DNA of 64,000 bases from Streptomyces fradiae. GTDB taxonomy: Bacteria; Actinomycetota; Actinomycetes; Streptomycetales; Streptomycetaceae. The position numbers and the translations under genes were made by a program. The notes below the pieces were generated by a model. That model did not search any database, was not told where the DNA came from, and saw only the letters and a program-made list of their open reading frames with translations. Positions 27,016 through 36,336 of the stretch are shown here, piece after piece. Each line of letters starts with the position of its first letter. Positions within the stretch are counted from its first letter, which is position 1. The stretch spans positions 1,860,001 to 1,924,000 of the forward strand of contig NZ_CP065958.1 of assembly GCF_041270065.1 (NCBI RefSeq), in the 5' to 3' direction.

Positions 27016-27525
27016 ATGGGTGAGCAGCAGCACGTGAAGTTCCCGCAGGAGGTCATCGACGAGTACGCCTCGCTGGGCGTGGACCTGCCGGCGCTGTTCT
27101 CGGCCGGGCACCTGGGCAACCGGATGGGCGTGCAGATCCTGGAGGCCTCGGCGGACCGGGTGGTCGGCCGCATGCCCGTGGAGGGCAACACCCAGCCGTA
27201 CGGGCTGCTGCACGGCGGCGCCTCCGCGGTGCTCGCCGAGACCCTGGGCTCGGTCGGTTCGATGCTGCACGGCGGGGTGTCCCGGATCGCCGTGGGCGTG
27301 GACCTGAACTGCACGCATCACCGCGGGGTGCGCAGCGGTCTGGTGACGGGTGTGGCGACGCCGGTGCACCGGGGCCGCTCGACCGCGACGTACGAGATCG
27401 TGATCACGGACGAGCAGGACAGGCGGGTCTGCACGGCGCGCCTGACCTGCATGCTCAAGGAGGTCGGCGGCCAGGACGCGCAGCACCTCCCGGCGGCCGG
27501 CCGGCTGGACGGCACCGGCGCCTGA
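27016..27525 (+). CDS. Hotdog-fold acyl-CoA thioesterase (PaaI-like)
   Basis: 169 residues, ATG start 57 bp after the molybdoenzyme gene on the same strand. The PaaI-type hotdog core is clear: 'HLGNRMGVQILEASADRVVGRMPV', the catalytic-region 'QPYGLLHGGASAVLAETLGSVGSM' with conserved HGG, and 'GVDLNCTHHRGVRSGLVTGVATPVHRGRSTATYEIVI'. Such enzymes hydrolyse aryl- or acyl-CoA thioesters, often in aromatic catabolism. The neighbour gives no substrate hint. A strong hairpin terminator follows about 50 bp later. Confidence 0.9.
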   Translation: MGEQQHVKFPQEVIDEYASLGVDLPALFSAGHLGNRMGVQILEASADRVVGRMPVEGNTQPYGLLHGGASAVLAETLGSVGSMLHGGVSRIAVGVDLNCTHHRGVRSGLVTGVATPVHRGRSTATYEIVITDEQDRRVCTARLTCMLKEVGGQDAQHLPAAGRLDGTGA

Positions 27526-27577
27526 GCCGGGGCCTGAGCCCTGCGCCCGAGCGGCGCCCCCGCCCCTCTCCCCCTTC

Positions 27578-27611
27578 GCGGCCCGGTACGGAACCTCCCG
27601 TACCGGGCCGC
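27578..27611 (+). terminator. Strong hairpin terminator
   Basis: Perfect 14-bp inverted repeat GCGGCCCGGTACGG (27578-27591) and CCGTACCGGGCCGC (27598-27611) with a 6-nt loop, downstream of the thioesterase gene. Confidence 0.85.
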
Positions 27612-27746
27612 GGTGCGTTCCGGCCCCCGCCGCGCCGGCGACCGCGCGCCCAACTCCCGTATTCCCGCGCCCTCTTGCCCTCGCCCGCGACAGCCGCTTC
27701 ACTGACGGGTCCGCTCACACCCGCGTTCCTCGACCAAGGGGTTGTC

Positions 27747-28631
27747 TTGACCGCCGTACGCACCACGACCGTGGCGACCGCCGTGTCCGCCGCGGCCTGC
27801 GCCGCCGTTCTCGCCACCGCGATCCCGTCCGCGGCGATCAACTCGTACAACGCGACGCCCGCGCCCGAGCGCACCGAGGTCGGCGCCCTCGTCGCGACCT
27901 GGGACGACGACGCCGACCCGGGCACGCCCGACCGGGTCGACTGGGTCTGCTCCGGGACCATGATCGACGCCGACACCTTCCTCACCGCGGCGCACTGCAC
28001 GACCGACTGGCCGGAGAACGTGCGTTTCCACGTCTCGCTCGACCAGGACGTGCAGGCCGCCCTGGACGCGGCCGCCGCCGCGCATCCGGGCGACCCGGCC
28101 GCCGTGGCGCGCGCCGTGGCCGTCGAGGGCGTCGCGCACAGTCACCCGGCGTACCCGGGCCCGGCGGCCGATACCCATGACATCTCGGTGATCGAACTGC
28201 CCGCGGCGAAGATCGCGGAGCGCTGGAGCTTCAAGCCCGCGGCGCTGCCGAAGGCGGGCGCGCTGGACGCGCTCGGCCCGCAGGGACTGAACGCCACCCC
28301 CTTCGTCGTCGCCGGATACGGCACCCAGGAGGCCGAGCGCGGACCGGGCGGCCACACCCATCCGGGCGGCGGCGTCCGCATGAAGGCGCCGGTCTCGTTC
28401 AACGCCCTGAACGACGCGTGGATCCGGCTCAGCATGACCGCGCCACAGGGCAACGGCGGTGCCTGTTACGGCGATTCGGGCGGACCGAACTTCGCCGAGC
28501 TCGGCGGCCGGCGGACGCTCGTGGCGACCACGATCACCGGCGACACCCCCTGCTACGCCACGAACGTGGTGTACCGGCTCGACACCCCGGGCGCCCGCGA
28601 CTTCCTGCGGACCTTCGTCCAACTGCCGTGA
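27747..28631 (+). CDS. Secreted trypsin-like serine protease
   Basis: 294 residues from a TTG start 5 nt after AAGGGG. It encodes MTAVRTTTVATAVSAAACAAVLATA, a Sec signal peptide; an ATG 24 codons upstream lacks a signal and a ribosome site. The chymotrypsin-fold triad is present: His in 'FLTAAHCTTDWPENV', Asp in 'DTHDISVIELP', Ser in 'GACYGDSGGPNF'. The substrate pocket region does not carry the trypsin-type Asp before the GDSGGP stretch, so the specificity is uncertain. It is short for a zymogen (no clear propeptide). Its stop overlaps the GTG of the next gene (GTGA, 28628-28631), so the lipoprotein is likely co-translated. Confidence 0.85.
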   Translation: MTAVRTTTVATAVSAAACAAVLATAIPSAAINSYNATPAPERTEVGALVATWDDDADPGTPDRVDWVCSGTMIDADTFLTAAHCTTDWPENVRFHVSLDQDVQAALDAAAAAHPGDPAAVARAVAVEGVAHSHPAYPGPAADTHDISVIELPAAKIAERWSFKPAALPKAGALDALGPQGLNATPFVVAGYGTQEAERGPGGHTHPGGGVRMKAPVSFNALNDAWIRLSMTAPQGNGGACYGDSGGPNFAELGGRRTLVATTITGDTPCYATNVVYRLDTPGARDFLRTFVQLP

Positions 28632-29068
28632 CCCGTCGCCGCCCACACCCGGCCGGGACCGCGCTCGCCGCGGTCCTGGCCGGCTGCGCGCTCGCCCTGT
28701 CGACGGGCTGCGGGCGGGCGCCCGAGCGGACCGCGGACCCGGAGCCGACGGCGAGTTCGCCGGCGGACGTATGCACAAGTCTGGTGTCGTACTGGGTGAA
28801 AGAGGCCCTGAAGGGGAGCAAGTGGGCGGGGCTCGACTGGGAGCAGAAGGGGATGTCCAACGAGCAGTACGAGATCCACGACGAGGTCCTCGCCGACGCG
28901 CGCGCCGAGGAGCGGCGGACCGGGCGCGCGGCGGCGTTCGCGCTGACCGACCGCGAGACCCGGCGGAGGTGCGAGGCGGCGAAGGGCGCGACGGGCAGTT
29001 CGGAGAACTGGCGACCGCCCAGCGAACAGCGCGTACCCACCAGCGGTTCCCGGCCATCCCCGTCGTGA
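28628..29068 (+). CDS. Lipoprotein coupled to the protease gene
   Basis: 146 residues from a GTG that overlaps the protease stop by 4 bp. A basic N-terminus (MTRRRPHP) and hydrophobic stretch lead to the lipobox 'LSTGC' at about residues 26-30; an earlier LAGC at about residues 16-19 is an alternative. The mature part is hydrophilic and helical, with 'VCTSLVSYWVKEALKGSKWAGLDWEQKGMSNEQYEIHDEVL' as the most conserved-looking block, two Cys and a Ser/Pro-rich end. No enzyme motif was seen. Coupling to the secreted protease suggests a joint function outside the membrane, possibly as an anchor or inhibitor; that is inference. Confidence 0.75.
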   Translation: MTRRRPHPAGTALAAVLAGCALALSTGCGRAPERTADPEPTASSPADVCTSLVSYWVKEALKGSKWAGLDWEQKGMSNEQYEIHDEVLADARAEERRTGRAAAFALTDRETRRRCEAAKGATGSSENWRPPSEQRVPTSGSRPSPS

Positions 29069-29538
29069 CTCTGCGTAATCTTCCCACGAGATGGCACCGG
29101 CGACGGAGCGGAGCGCTCCGGTCAGCCGCTTCGTCCGCTGAGCTCAGAGCGGGTGTCCGATATCCGGAGAGTCGCCGGATGATCTTGTCAGGACCATGAA
29201 CCACTCAAGCGCCTTAGCGGAACTGGGCGTTCTCTGGGCGTTCTCAGCATGTGAACACCACATTGCCGACCGTTATGTCCGAGTTTGCCCATGGCCTGCA
29301 CACCGGTTCCCCCTGTCGGCATAACAAGACAGTCACATCATGTCGTCGGCGCTCCCGGTCCTTCCCCGGCTGCGCTTAGAGTCACGGCCAGTCACCGCGC
29401 CGCCGGGCGCTTGCTCTGCACGGCCCGCTTCACCCCCGTACGGCCCGGCATCGAAAACGGCACCTCTCAGCTCCCAGCTTCACGGCTTCACGGCACCGCC
29501 TCAGCTCGAGGGGGCCGCGCCAGGGAAAGGAAACCTTC
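29069..29538 (+). other. 470-bp non-coding region upstream of livJ
   Basis: I see no convincing gene here. The stretch is less GC-rich than its surroundings in parts, as expected of regulatory DNA. It holds an 11-bp tandem direct repeat (TGGGCGTTCTC at 29224-29234 and 29235-29245), a GGAGCGCTCC palindrome at about 29106-29115, and a -10-like TAGAGT near 29381 with no good -35. The livJ ribosome site AGGGAAAGGAAA ends the region. The promoter of the liv operon should lie here but cannot be placed with confidence. Confidence 0.5.
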
Positions 29539-30774
29539 GTGCGACACCGTTCTTTGCTCATCCTGACCAGCGTTCTCACCACGGGTGCGCTCACCCTCAC
29601 CGCCTGCGGTTCGCGCGACGAGAACAAGGGCGGCGGCGACAGCGCCGGCGGCGGCACCACCGTGGTCATCGGCGTCGACGCGCCGCTCACCGGTTCGCTC
29701 TCCGCGCTGGGCCAGGGCATCAAGAACTCCGTGGACCTGGCGGTGCAGACCGCCAACAAGCAGAAGCTCGTCCCCGGCGTCACCTTCAAGATCGAGGCCC
29801 TCGACGACCAGGCGGTCCCGGCCTCCGGCCAGGCCAACGCCACCAAGCTGGTCGGCAACAAGGACGTCGTCGGCGTCGTCGGCCCGCTGAACTCGGGCGT
29901 CTCCCAGCAGATGCAGGGTGTCTTCGCCGCCGCCAACCTGGCGCAGGTCTCCCCGGCCAACACCAACCCGTCCCTCTCCCAGGGCGACAACTGGGGCAAG
30001 GGCGAGTTCAAGCGTCCCTTCAAGACCTACTTCCGTACCGCCGCCACCGACGTGGTCCAGGGCAAGTTCGCCGCCCAGTACCTCTTCAAGGACGCGGGCA
30101 AGAAGAAGGTCTACGTCGTCGACGACAAGCAGACCTACGGCGCCGGCCTCGCGGCGATCTTCACCGACGAGTTCAAGCGCCTCGGCGGCCAGGTCGTCGG
30201 CACCGACCACGTCACCGTGAAGGAGACCGACTTCTCCTCCACCGCCGACAAGGTCAAGTCCTCCGGCGCCGACTCCGTCTACTTCGGCGGCCAGTACCCC
30301 GAGGGCGGCCTGCTCTCCGACCAGATCAAGAAGACCGGCGCCAAGGTCCCGGTCATGGGCGGCGACGGCATCTACGACCCGGCCTTCATCAGCGCCTCCG
30401 GCGAGGCCAACGAGGGCGACCTGGCCACCTCGATCGGCTACCCGGTCGAGAAGCTCGACACCGCCAAGAAGTTCATCGAGGACTACAAGGCGGCCGGCTA
30501 CAAGGACCCGTACGCGGCCTACGGCGGCTACTCCTACGACGCCGGCTGGGCGATCATCCAGGCGGTCAAGGCCGTCGTCGACGCCAACGGCGGCAAGGTC
30601 CCGACCGACGCCCGCGCCAAGGTCACCGAGGCCCTGGGCAAGGTCTCCTTCGACGGTGTGACCGGCAAGGTCTCCTTCGACGAGTACGGCGACACCACCA
30701 ACAAGCAGCTCACGGTCTACAAGGTCGAGGGCGGCAAGTGGATCGACGTCAAGAGCGACACCTTCAACCAGTAA
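29539..30774 (+). CDS. livJ: Branched-chain amino-acid ABC transporter, binding protein
   Basis: 411 residues from a GTG after AGGGAAAGGAAA. It is a lipoprotein: 'SLLILTSVLTTGALTLTACGS' has the lipobox LTAC with Cys near residue 22. The mature part is a type I periplasmic-binding-fold receptor: 'VVIGVDAPLTGSLSALGQGIKNSVDLAV', 'VVGVVGPLNSGVSQQMQGVFAAANLAQVSPANT', 'YFRTAATDVVQGKFAAQYLF', 'VMGGDGIYDPAFISASG', 'AYGGYSYDAGWAII'. It should capture leucine, isoleucine or valine (or related solutes) outside the membrane for LivHMGF. It is the first gene of the operon and is separated from the permease genes by repeat hairpins. Codon use is strongly optimised. Confidence 0.95.
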   Translation: MRHRSLLILTSVLTTGALTLTACGSRDENKGGGDSAGGGTTVVIGVDAPLTGSLSALGQGIKNSVDLAVQTANKQKLVPGVTFKIEALDDQAVPASGQANATKLVGNKDVVGVVGPLNSGVSQQMQGVFAAANLAQVSPANTNPSLSQGDNWGKGEFKRPFKTYFRTAATDVVQGKFAAQYLFKDAGKKKVYVVDDKQTYGAGLAAIFTDEFKRLGGQVVGTDHVTVKETDFSSTADKVKSSGADSVYFGGQYPEGGLLSDQIKKTGAKVPVMGGDGIYDPAFISASGEANEGDLATSIGYPVEKLDTAKKFIEDYKAAGYKDPYAAYGGYSYDAGWAIIQAVKAVVDANGGKVPTDARAKVTEALGKVSFDGVTGKVSFDEYGDTTNKQLTVYKVEGGKWIDVKSDTFNQ

Positions 30775-30778
30775 GCAC

Positions 30779-30826
30779 CACCGTCCCGGCCTCGCTCCGG
30801 GACACCGTCCCGGCCTCGCTCCGGGA
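30779..30826 (+). repeat. Two perfect 24-bp tandem repeats, each a small hairpin
   Basis: The 24-bp unit at 30779-30802 is repeated exactly at 30803-30826, directly after the livJ stop. Each unit contains TCCCGG...CCGGGA, a 6-bp stem with a 7-nt loop. The position upstream of a larger hairpin suggests mRNA 3'-end stabilisation or processing. Confidence 0.85.
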
Positions 30827-30848
30827 GCCCCGCACGACCTGAACCACG

Positions 30849-30881
30849 CCGCGCGAGGGCGCAAACAGCGCCCTCGCGCGG
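30849..30881 (+). terminator. Strong intra-operon hairpin between livJ and livH
   Basis: Perfect 14-bp inverted repeat CCGCGCGAGGGCGC (30849-30862) and GCGCCCTCGCGCGG (30868-30881) with the loop AAACA, followed by AGTCTTATC. As an intra-operon partial terminator or RNA-stabilising hairpin it would allow more binding protein than permease to be made. Confidence 0.8.
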
Positions 30882-30914
30882 AGTCTTATCCGACAAGCTC
30901 ATCGGAGGCCTGCG

Positions 30915-31847
30915 GTGAACGAACTGCCGCAACAGCTGGCCAACGGTCTGGCCCTCGGTGCCCTCTACGGCCTCATCGCCATCGGGTACACCATGGTCTA
31001 CGGCATCGTCCAGCTCATCAACTTCGCCCACGGCGAGATCTTCATGATCGGGGGCTTCGGCGCCCTCACCACCTACACCGCTCTGCCGAGCGGAACGACC
31101 CTGCTGGTGGCGATCCCGCTCATGATCCTCGGTGGCGCGATCGCCTCCGTGGCCGTCGCCACCGCCGCCGAGCGGTTCGCCTACCGACCGCTGCGCAACG
31201 CGCCCCGGCTCGCCCCGCTCATCACCGCGATCGGTCTGTCGATCGCACTCCAGCAGCTCGTCTGGCAGTTCTACCCGGACGCCAAGAAGGCCGTCAGCTT
31301 CCCCGAGTTCAAGGGTGACGCCTTCCAGATCACCGAGAGCCTCCAGATCCAGCGCGCCGACGCCTTCGTGCTCGTCCTCGCCCCGCTGTGCATGCTCGCC
31401 CTCGGCTTCTTCGTCTCGAAGAGCCGCAGCGGCCGCGCCATGCAGGCCACCGCGCAGGACCCGGACACCGCGAAGCTGATGGGCATCAACACCGACCGCA
31501 TCATCGTCATGGCCTTCGCCATCGGTGCCGCGTTCGCCGCCGTCGCCGCGGTCGCCTACGGCCTCGACAAGGGCCAGATCAACTTCGAGATGGGCTTCAT
31601 CCTCGGTCTGAAGGCCTTCACCGCGGCCGTCCTCGGCGGCATCGGCAACATCTACGGCGCCATGGTCGGCGGCGTGGTCCTCGGCATCGCCGAGTCCCTC
31701 TCGATCGCCTACATCGAGGACATCCCCGGCATGCAGCAGCTCGGCGGCGGTGCCTGGTCCAACGTGTGGGCCTTCGTCCTCCTCATCCTCGTGCTCCTCG
31801 TCAGGCCACAGGGTCTGCTGGGCGAGCGCGTCGCGGACAGGGCGTGA
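30915..31847 (+). CDS. livH: Branched-chain amino-acid ABC permease LivH
   Basis: 310 residues from a GTG preceded by ATCGGAGG. An integral membrane protein of the BPD_transp_2 family with about eight hydrophobic helices. Family signatures: 'NGLALGALYGLIAIGYTMVYGIVQLINFAHGEIFMIGGF', 'RPLRNAPRLAPLITAIGLSIALQ', the EAA-like coupling loop 'RAMQATAQDPDTAKLMGIN', and 'GGIGNIYGAMVGGVVLGIAESL'. It forms the membrane channel with LivM and couples to LivG/LivF. Its stop lies within the start region of livM (GTGA at 31844-31847). Confidence 0.95.
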   Translation: MNELPQQLANGLALGALYGLIAIGYTMVYGIVQLINFAHGEIFMIGGFGALTTYTALPSGTTLLVAIPLMILGGAIASVAVATAAERFAYRPLRNAPRLAPLITAIGLSIALQQLVWQFYPDAKKAVSFPEFKGDAFQITESLQIQRADAFVLVLAPLCMLALGFFVSKSRSGRAMQATAQDPDTAKLMGINTDRIIVMAFAIGAAFAAVAAVAYGLDKGQINFEMGFILGLKAFTAAVLGGIGNIYGAMVGGVVLGIAESLSIAYIEDIPGMQQLGGGAWSNVWAFVLLILVLLVRPQGLLGERVADRA

Positions 31848-31852
31848 GCACC

Positions 31853-33613
<1,761 letters not shown>

Positions 33614-33618
33614 ACGCC

Positions 33619-34635
33619 ATGACGACCACCACCGAGACCGGCACCACGGCGACCGCCACCGGCGCCACCGTCCTCGACGCCAGCGGCGTGACCATGCGCT
33701 TCGGCGGTCTGACGGCCGTCCGCGACGTGAACCTGACCGTCCGCGAGGGCGAGATCGTCGGCCTGATCGGCCCCAACGGCGCCGGCAAGACCACCTTCTT
33801 CAACTGCCTGACCGGTCTGTACGTGCCCACCGAGGGCCAGGTCAGCTACAAGGGGACGGTGCTCCCGCCGAAGCCGCACCTGGTCACCCAGGCCGGCATC
33901 GCCCGTACCTTCCAGAACATCCGCCTCTTCTCCAACATGACGGTCCTGGAGAACGTCCTCGTCGGACGCCACACCCGGACCAAGGAGGGCCTGTGGTCCG
34001 CGCTGCTGCGCGGTCCCGGCTTCAAGCGGGCGGAGGCCGCCTCCCGCGATCGGGCCATGGAACTCCTGGAGTTCGTGGGCCTGGCGAACAAGGCGGAGCA
34101 CCTGGCGCGCAACCTGCCGTACGGCGAGCAGCGCAAGCTGGAGATCGCCCGCGCGCTCGCCAGCGACCCGGGTCTGCTGCTGCTCGACGAGCCGACGGCC
34201 GGCATGAACCAGGCCGAGACCCGCACCACCGAGGAGCTGGTCTTCGCGATCCGCGACCGCGGCATCGCGGTCCTGGTCATCGAGCACGACATGAAGTTCA
34301 TCTTCAAGCTGTGCGACCGGGTGGCCGTCCTCGTCCAGGGCGAGAAGCTCGTCGAGGGCACGGCCGAGGTCGTCCAGGGCGACGAGCGGGTCGTGGCCGC
34401 GTACCTCGGTACGCCGTACGAGGACGCCCCGGGCGCGGCGGAGCTCGCCGAGGTCGAGGCGGCCGAGGCCCACGCGGCCGACGAGGCGGCGAGCGAGGCC
34501 GAAGCCGAGGCCGAGGCCGCTGAAGACGCGGACGAGGACACGGGCGACGACGCGGCCGAGGACGCGGGCGACACCCCCGAGGACGCGGCTCCGGCCGCCG
34601 ACGCGGACAGCACCACCGAAGGAGACTCCAAGTGA
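33619..34635 (+). CDS. livG: Branched-chain amino-acid ABC ATPase LivG with acidic tail
   Basis: 338 residues from the ATG, with AGGGG 10 nt upstream; a GTG at 33610 overlapping the livM stop is the alternative. The ABC ATPase is complete: Walker A 'GLIGPNGAGKTTFFN', Q-loop 'ARTFQNIRLF', a signature motif of LivG form 'LPYGEQRKLEIARALA', Walker B 'LLLLDEPTAGMN', and the switch His in 'VIEHDMKF'. After the ABC domain ends near residue 267, a tail of about 70 residues consists almost only of Ala, Glu and Asp. LivG proteins normally end at about 255-290 residues, so this tail is unusual; see findings. The stop overlaps the livF GTG (GTGA). Confidence 0.95.
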   Translation: MTTTTETGTTATATGATVLDASGVTMRFGGLTAVRDVNLTVREGEIVGLIGPNGAGKTTFFNCLTGLYVPTEGQVSYKGTVLPPKPHLVTQAGIARTFQNIRLFSNMTVLENVLVGRHTRTKEGLWSALLRGPGFKRAEAASRDRAMELLEFVGLANKAEHLARNLPYGEQRKLEIARALASDPGLLLLDEPTAGMNQAETRTTEELVFAIRDRGIAVLVIEHDMKFIFKLCDRVAVLVQGEKLVEGTAEVVQGDERVVAAYLGTPYEDAPGAAELAEVEAAEAHAADEAASEAEAEAEAAEDADEDTGDDAAEDAGDTPEDAAPAADADSTTEGDSK

Positions 34636-35348
34636 CCGCTCTGCTCGAGGTCGAGGACCTCAGGGTCGCCTACGGCAAGATCGAGGCCGTCAAGGGCATC
34701 TCCTTCTCCGTCGAGGAGGGCCAGGTCGTCGCCCTGATCGGCACCAACGGCGCCGGCAAGACCACGACCCTGCGCACCCTCTCGGGCCTCCTCAAGCCCA
34801 CCGCGGGAAAGATCACCTTCGACGGGCAGCCGCTCAACGGCGTCCCCGCCCACAAGGTGGTCTCGCTGGGCCTGGCCCACTCCCCCGAGGGCCGGCACAT
34901 CTTCCCCCGGCTCAGCATCGCCGAGAACCTCCAGCTCGGTGCCTTCCTCCGCAAGGACAAGGACGGCATCGAGAAGGACATCCAGAAGGCCTACGACCTC
35001 TTCCCGATCCTGGGCGAGCGTCGCAAGCAGGCCGCGGGCACCCTCTCCGGCGGTGAGCAGCAGATGCTGGCGATGGGCAGGGCGCTGATGTCCCAGCCCA
35101 AGCTGCTGATGCTGGACGAGCCCTCGATGGGTCTCTCCCCGATCATGATGCAGAAGATCATGGAGACCATCGCGACGCTGAAGTCCGAGGGCATGACGAT
35201 CCTGCTCATCGAGCAGAACGCGCAGGCCGCGCTCTCGCTCGCGGACCAGGCGTACGTGCTCGAGGTCGGCACCATCAAGCTGTCCGGCACCGGCCAGGAG
35301 CTGCTCGTGAACGACGACGTGCGCAAGACGTACCTCGGCGAGGAGTAG
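34632..35348 (+). CDS. livF: Branched-chain amino-acid ABC ATPase LivF
   Basis: 238 residues from a GTG overlapping the livG stop by 4 bp. Compact ABC ATPase of the LivF type: Walker A 'ALIGTNGAGKTTTLRTLSG', 'GLAHSPEGRHIFPRLSIAENL' (the typical LivF Q-loop region), signature 'LSGGEQQMLAMGRAL', Walker B 'LLMLDEPSMGLSP', switch 'LLIEQNAQAALSL'. It pairs with LivG to drive import through LivHM. It is the last gene of the five-gene operon and is followed by a strong terminator. Confidence 0.96.
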   Translation: MTALLEVEDLRVAYGKIEAVKGISFSVEEGQVVALIGTNGAGKTTTLRTLSGLLKPTAGKITFDGQPLNGVPAHKVVSLGLAHSPEGRHIFPRLSIAENLQLGAFLRKDKDGIEKDIQKAYDLFPILGERRKQAAGTLSGGEQQMLAMGRALMSQPKLLMLDEPSMGLSPIMMQKIMETIATLKSEGMTILLIEQNAQAALSLADQAYVLEVGTIKLSGTGQELLVNDDVRKTYLGEE

Positions 35349-35361
35349 CACCGCCCCAGAC

Positions 35362-35399
35362 AGAAGGCCCGCCCCACGACGATGTGGGGCGGGCCTTCT
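35362..35399. terminator. Bidirectional terminator, liv operon / ANTAR regulator gene
   Basis: Perfect 16-bp inverted repeat AGAAGGCCCGCCCCAC (35362-35377) and GTGGGGCGGGCCTTCT (35384-35399) with a 6-nt loop, followed on the plus strand by TTCGT. It lies between convergent genes. Confidence 0.92.
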
Positions 35400-35422
35400 T
35401 TCGTACGGCGTTACGGCACCGC

Positions 35423-36091
35423 CTACTGCTCCTTGGCCTTCGCGGCCTTCTTCTCCTCGGCGTCCTCGATGACCGCCTCGGCGACCTGCTGCATCGACAT
35501 GCGGCGGTCCATGGAGGTCTTCTGGATCCAGCGGAACGCGGCGGGCTCGGTCAGCCCGTACTGGGTCTGCAGGATCGACTTGGCGCGGTCGACCAGCTTG
35601 CGGGTCTCCAGGCGCTGGGAGAGGTCGGCGACCTCCTTCTCCAGGGCGCGCAGCTCGGCGAAGCGGGAGACGGCCATCTCGATGGCCGGGACCACGTCGC
35701 TCTTGCTGAACGGCTTCACCAGGTACGCCATGGCGCCGGCGTCCCGGGCCCGCTCGACGAGCTCGCGCTGCGAGAAGGCGGTGAGCATGAGGACCGGGGC
35801 GATGGACTCGCCGGCGATCTTCTCGGCCGCCGAGATGCCGTCGAGGACCGGCATCTTCACATCGAGGATGACCAGGTCGGGGCGGTGCTCGCGGGCCAGT
35901 TCGACGGCGCGGGCGCCGTCGCCGGCCTCGCCGACGACGGTGTAGCCCTCCTCCTCCAGCATCTCTTTGAGGTCGAGACGGATGAGGGCCTCGTCCTCGG
36001 CGATGACGACGCGGGTCGTCAGCGGCGGGACGTGCGACGCCGGCGCGGCGTCGTCGTCGGCGGCGGGCTGGGGCGACTCGGGGGCGGTCAC
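35423..36091 (-). CDS. ANTAR-domain response regulator (PdtaR-like)
   Basis: 222 residues from a GTG with GAGGAG at 5 nt. The receiver domain (about residues 25-145) has the acidic pair 'IAEDEALIRLD', phospho-acceptor Asp in 'LVILDVKMPVLDG', the conserved Thr in 'MLTAFSQ', and Lys in 'YLVKPFSKSDV'. A coiled linker leads to a C-terminal ANTAR domain ('VDRAKSILQTQYGLTEPAAFRWIQKTSMDRRMSMQQVAEAVI'), which binds paired hexaloop hairpins in RNA and acts as an antiterminator. This matches mycobacterial PdtaR. The partner histidine kinase is not adjacent. In streptomycetes this gene commonly neighbours pyk, as here. Confidence 0.95.
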   Translation of the reverse strand: MTAPESPQPAADDDAAPASHVPPLTTRVVIAEDEALIRLDLKEMLEEEGYTVVGEAGDGARAVELAREHRPDLVILDVKMPVLDGISAAEKIAGESIAPVLMLTAFSQRELVERARDAGAMAYLVKPFSKSDVVPAIEMAVSRFAELRALEKEVADLSQRLETRKLVDRAKSILQTQYGLTEPAAFRWIQKTSMDRRMSMQQVAEAVIEDAEEKKAAKAKEQ

Positions 36092-36215
36092 GCGGGCTCC
36101 TCGTTCAAGGCCTCGTTCCCTGTGGAAGCGAGGCGGATACAGCTCCCCATGAGCCTACCCACCTCCTGTAAGGTAGGGGCACGGCGGGTGACCGCCTCCC
36201 TTCGTTTCGAAGGAT

Positions 36216-36288
36216 GCCCCGGTAGCCCAGCGGTAGAGGCAATGGTCTCAAACACCATCCAGCGTGGGTTCGAATCCCACCCGGGGTA
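36216..36288 (+). tRNA. tRNA with CAA anticodon, short variable arm (Leu by codon)
   Basis: A 73-nt cloverleaf folds cleanly. Acceptor stem: 7 pairs (GCCCCGG with CCGGGGT; the first pair is G1-U72). D-stem GCC/GGC with a 10-nt loop. Anticodon stem ATGGT/ACCAT with the loop CTCAAAC (36247-36253), giving anticodon CAA. Variable region CCAGC (5 nt). T-stem GTGGG/CCCAC with the loop TTCGAAT. The discriminator base is A73, and CCA is not encoded. The anticodon would read UUG (Leu), but bacterial tRNA-Leu is class II with a long variable arm, which is absent here. The identity is therefore uncertain. The gene lies between the minus-strand ANTAR and pyk genes. Confidence 0.85.
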
Positions 36289-36336
36289 CATTAACGAGAT
36301 TTCCAAGGTCACCCGTTCGCCGATCAGGTCGGCCGG

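Noticed and set aside
29285..29566. 93-codon open frame upstream of livJ
   Set aside because: It overlaps the livJ start, has no ribosome site and an Arg/Pro-rich translation; judged to be non-coding.
30779..30826. Paired hairpins considered as an ANTAR antiterminator target
   Set aside because: The loops are 7 nt and do not show the AnnGnn hexaloop expected of ANTAR targets, although an ANTAR gene is nearby.
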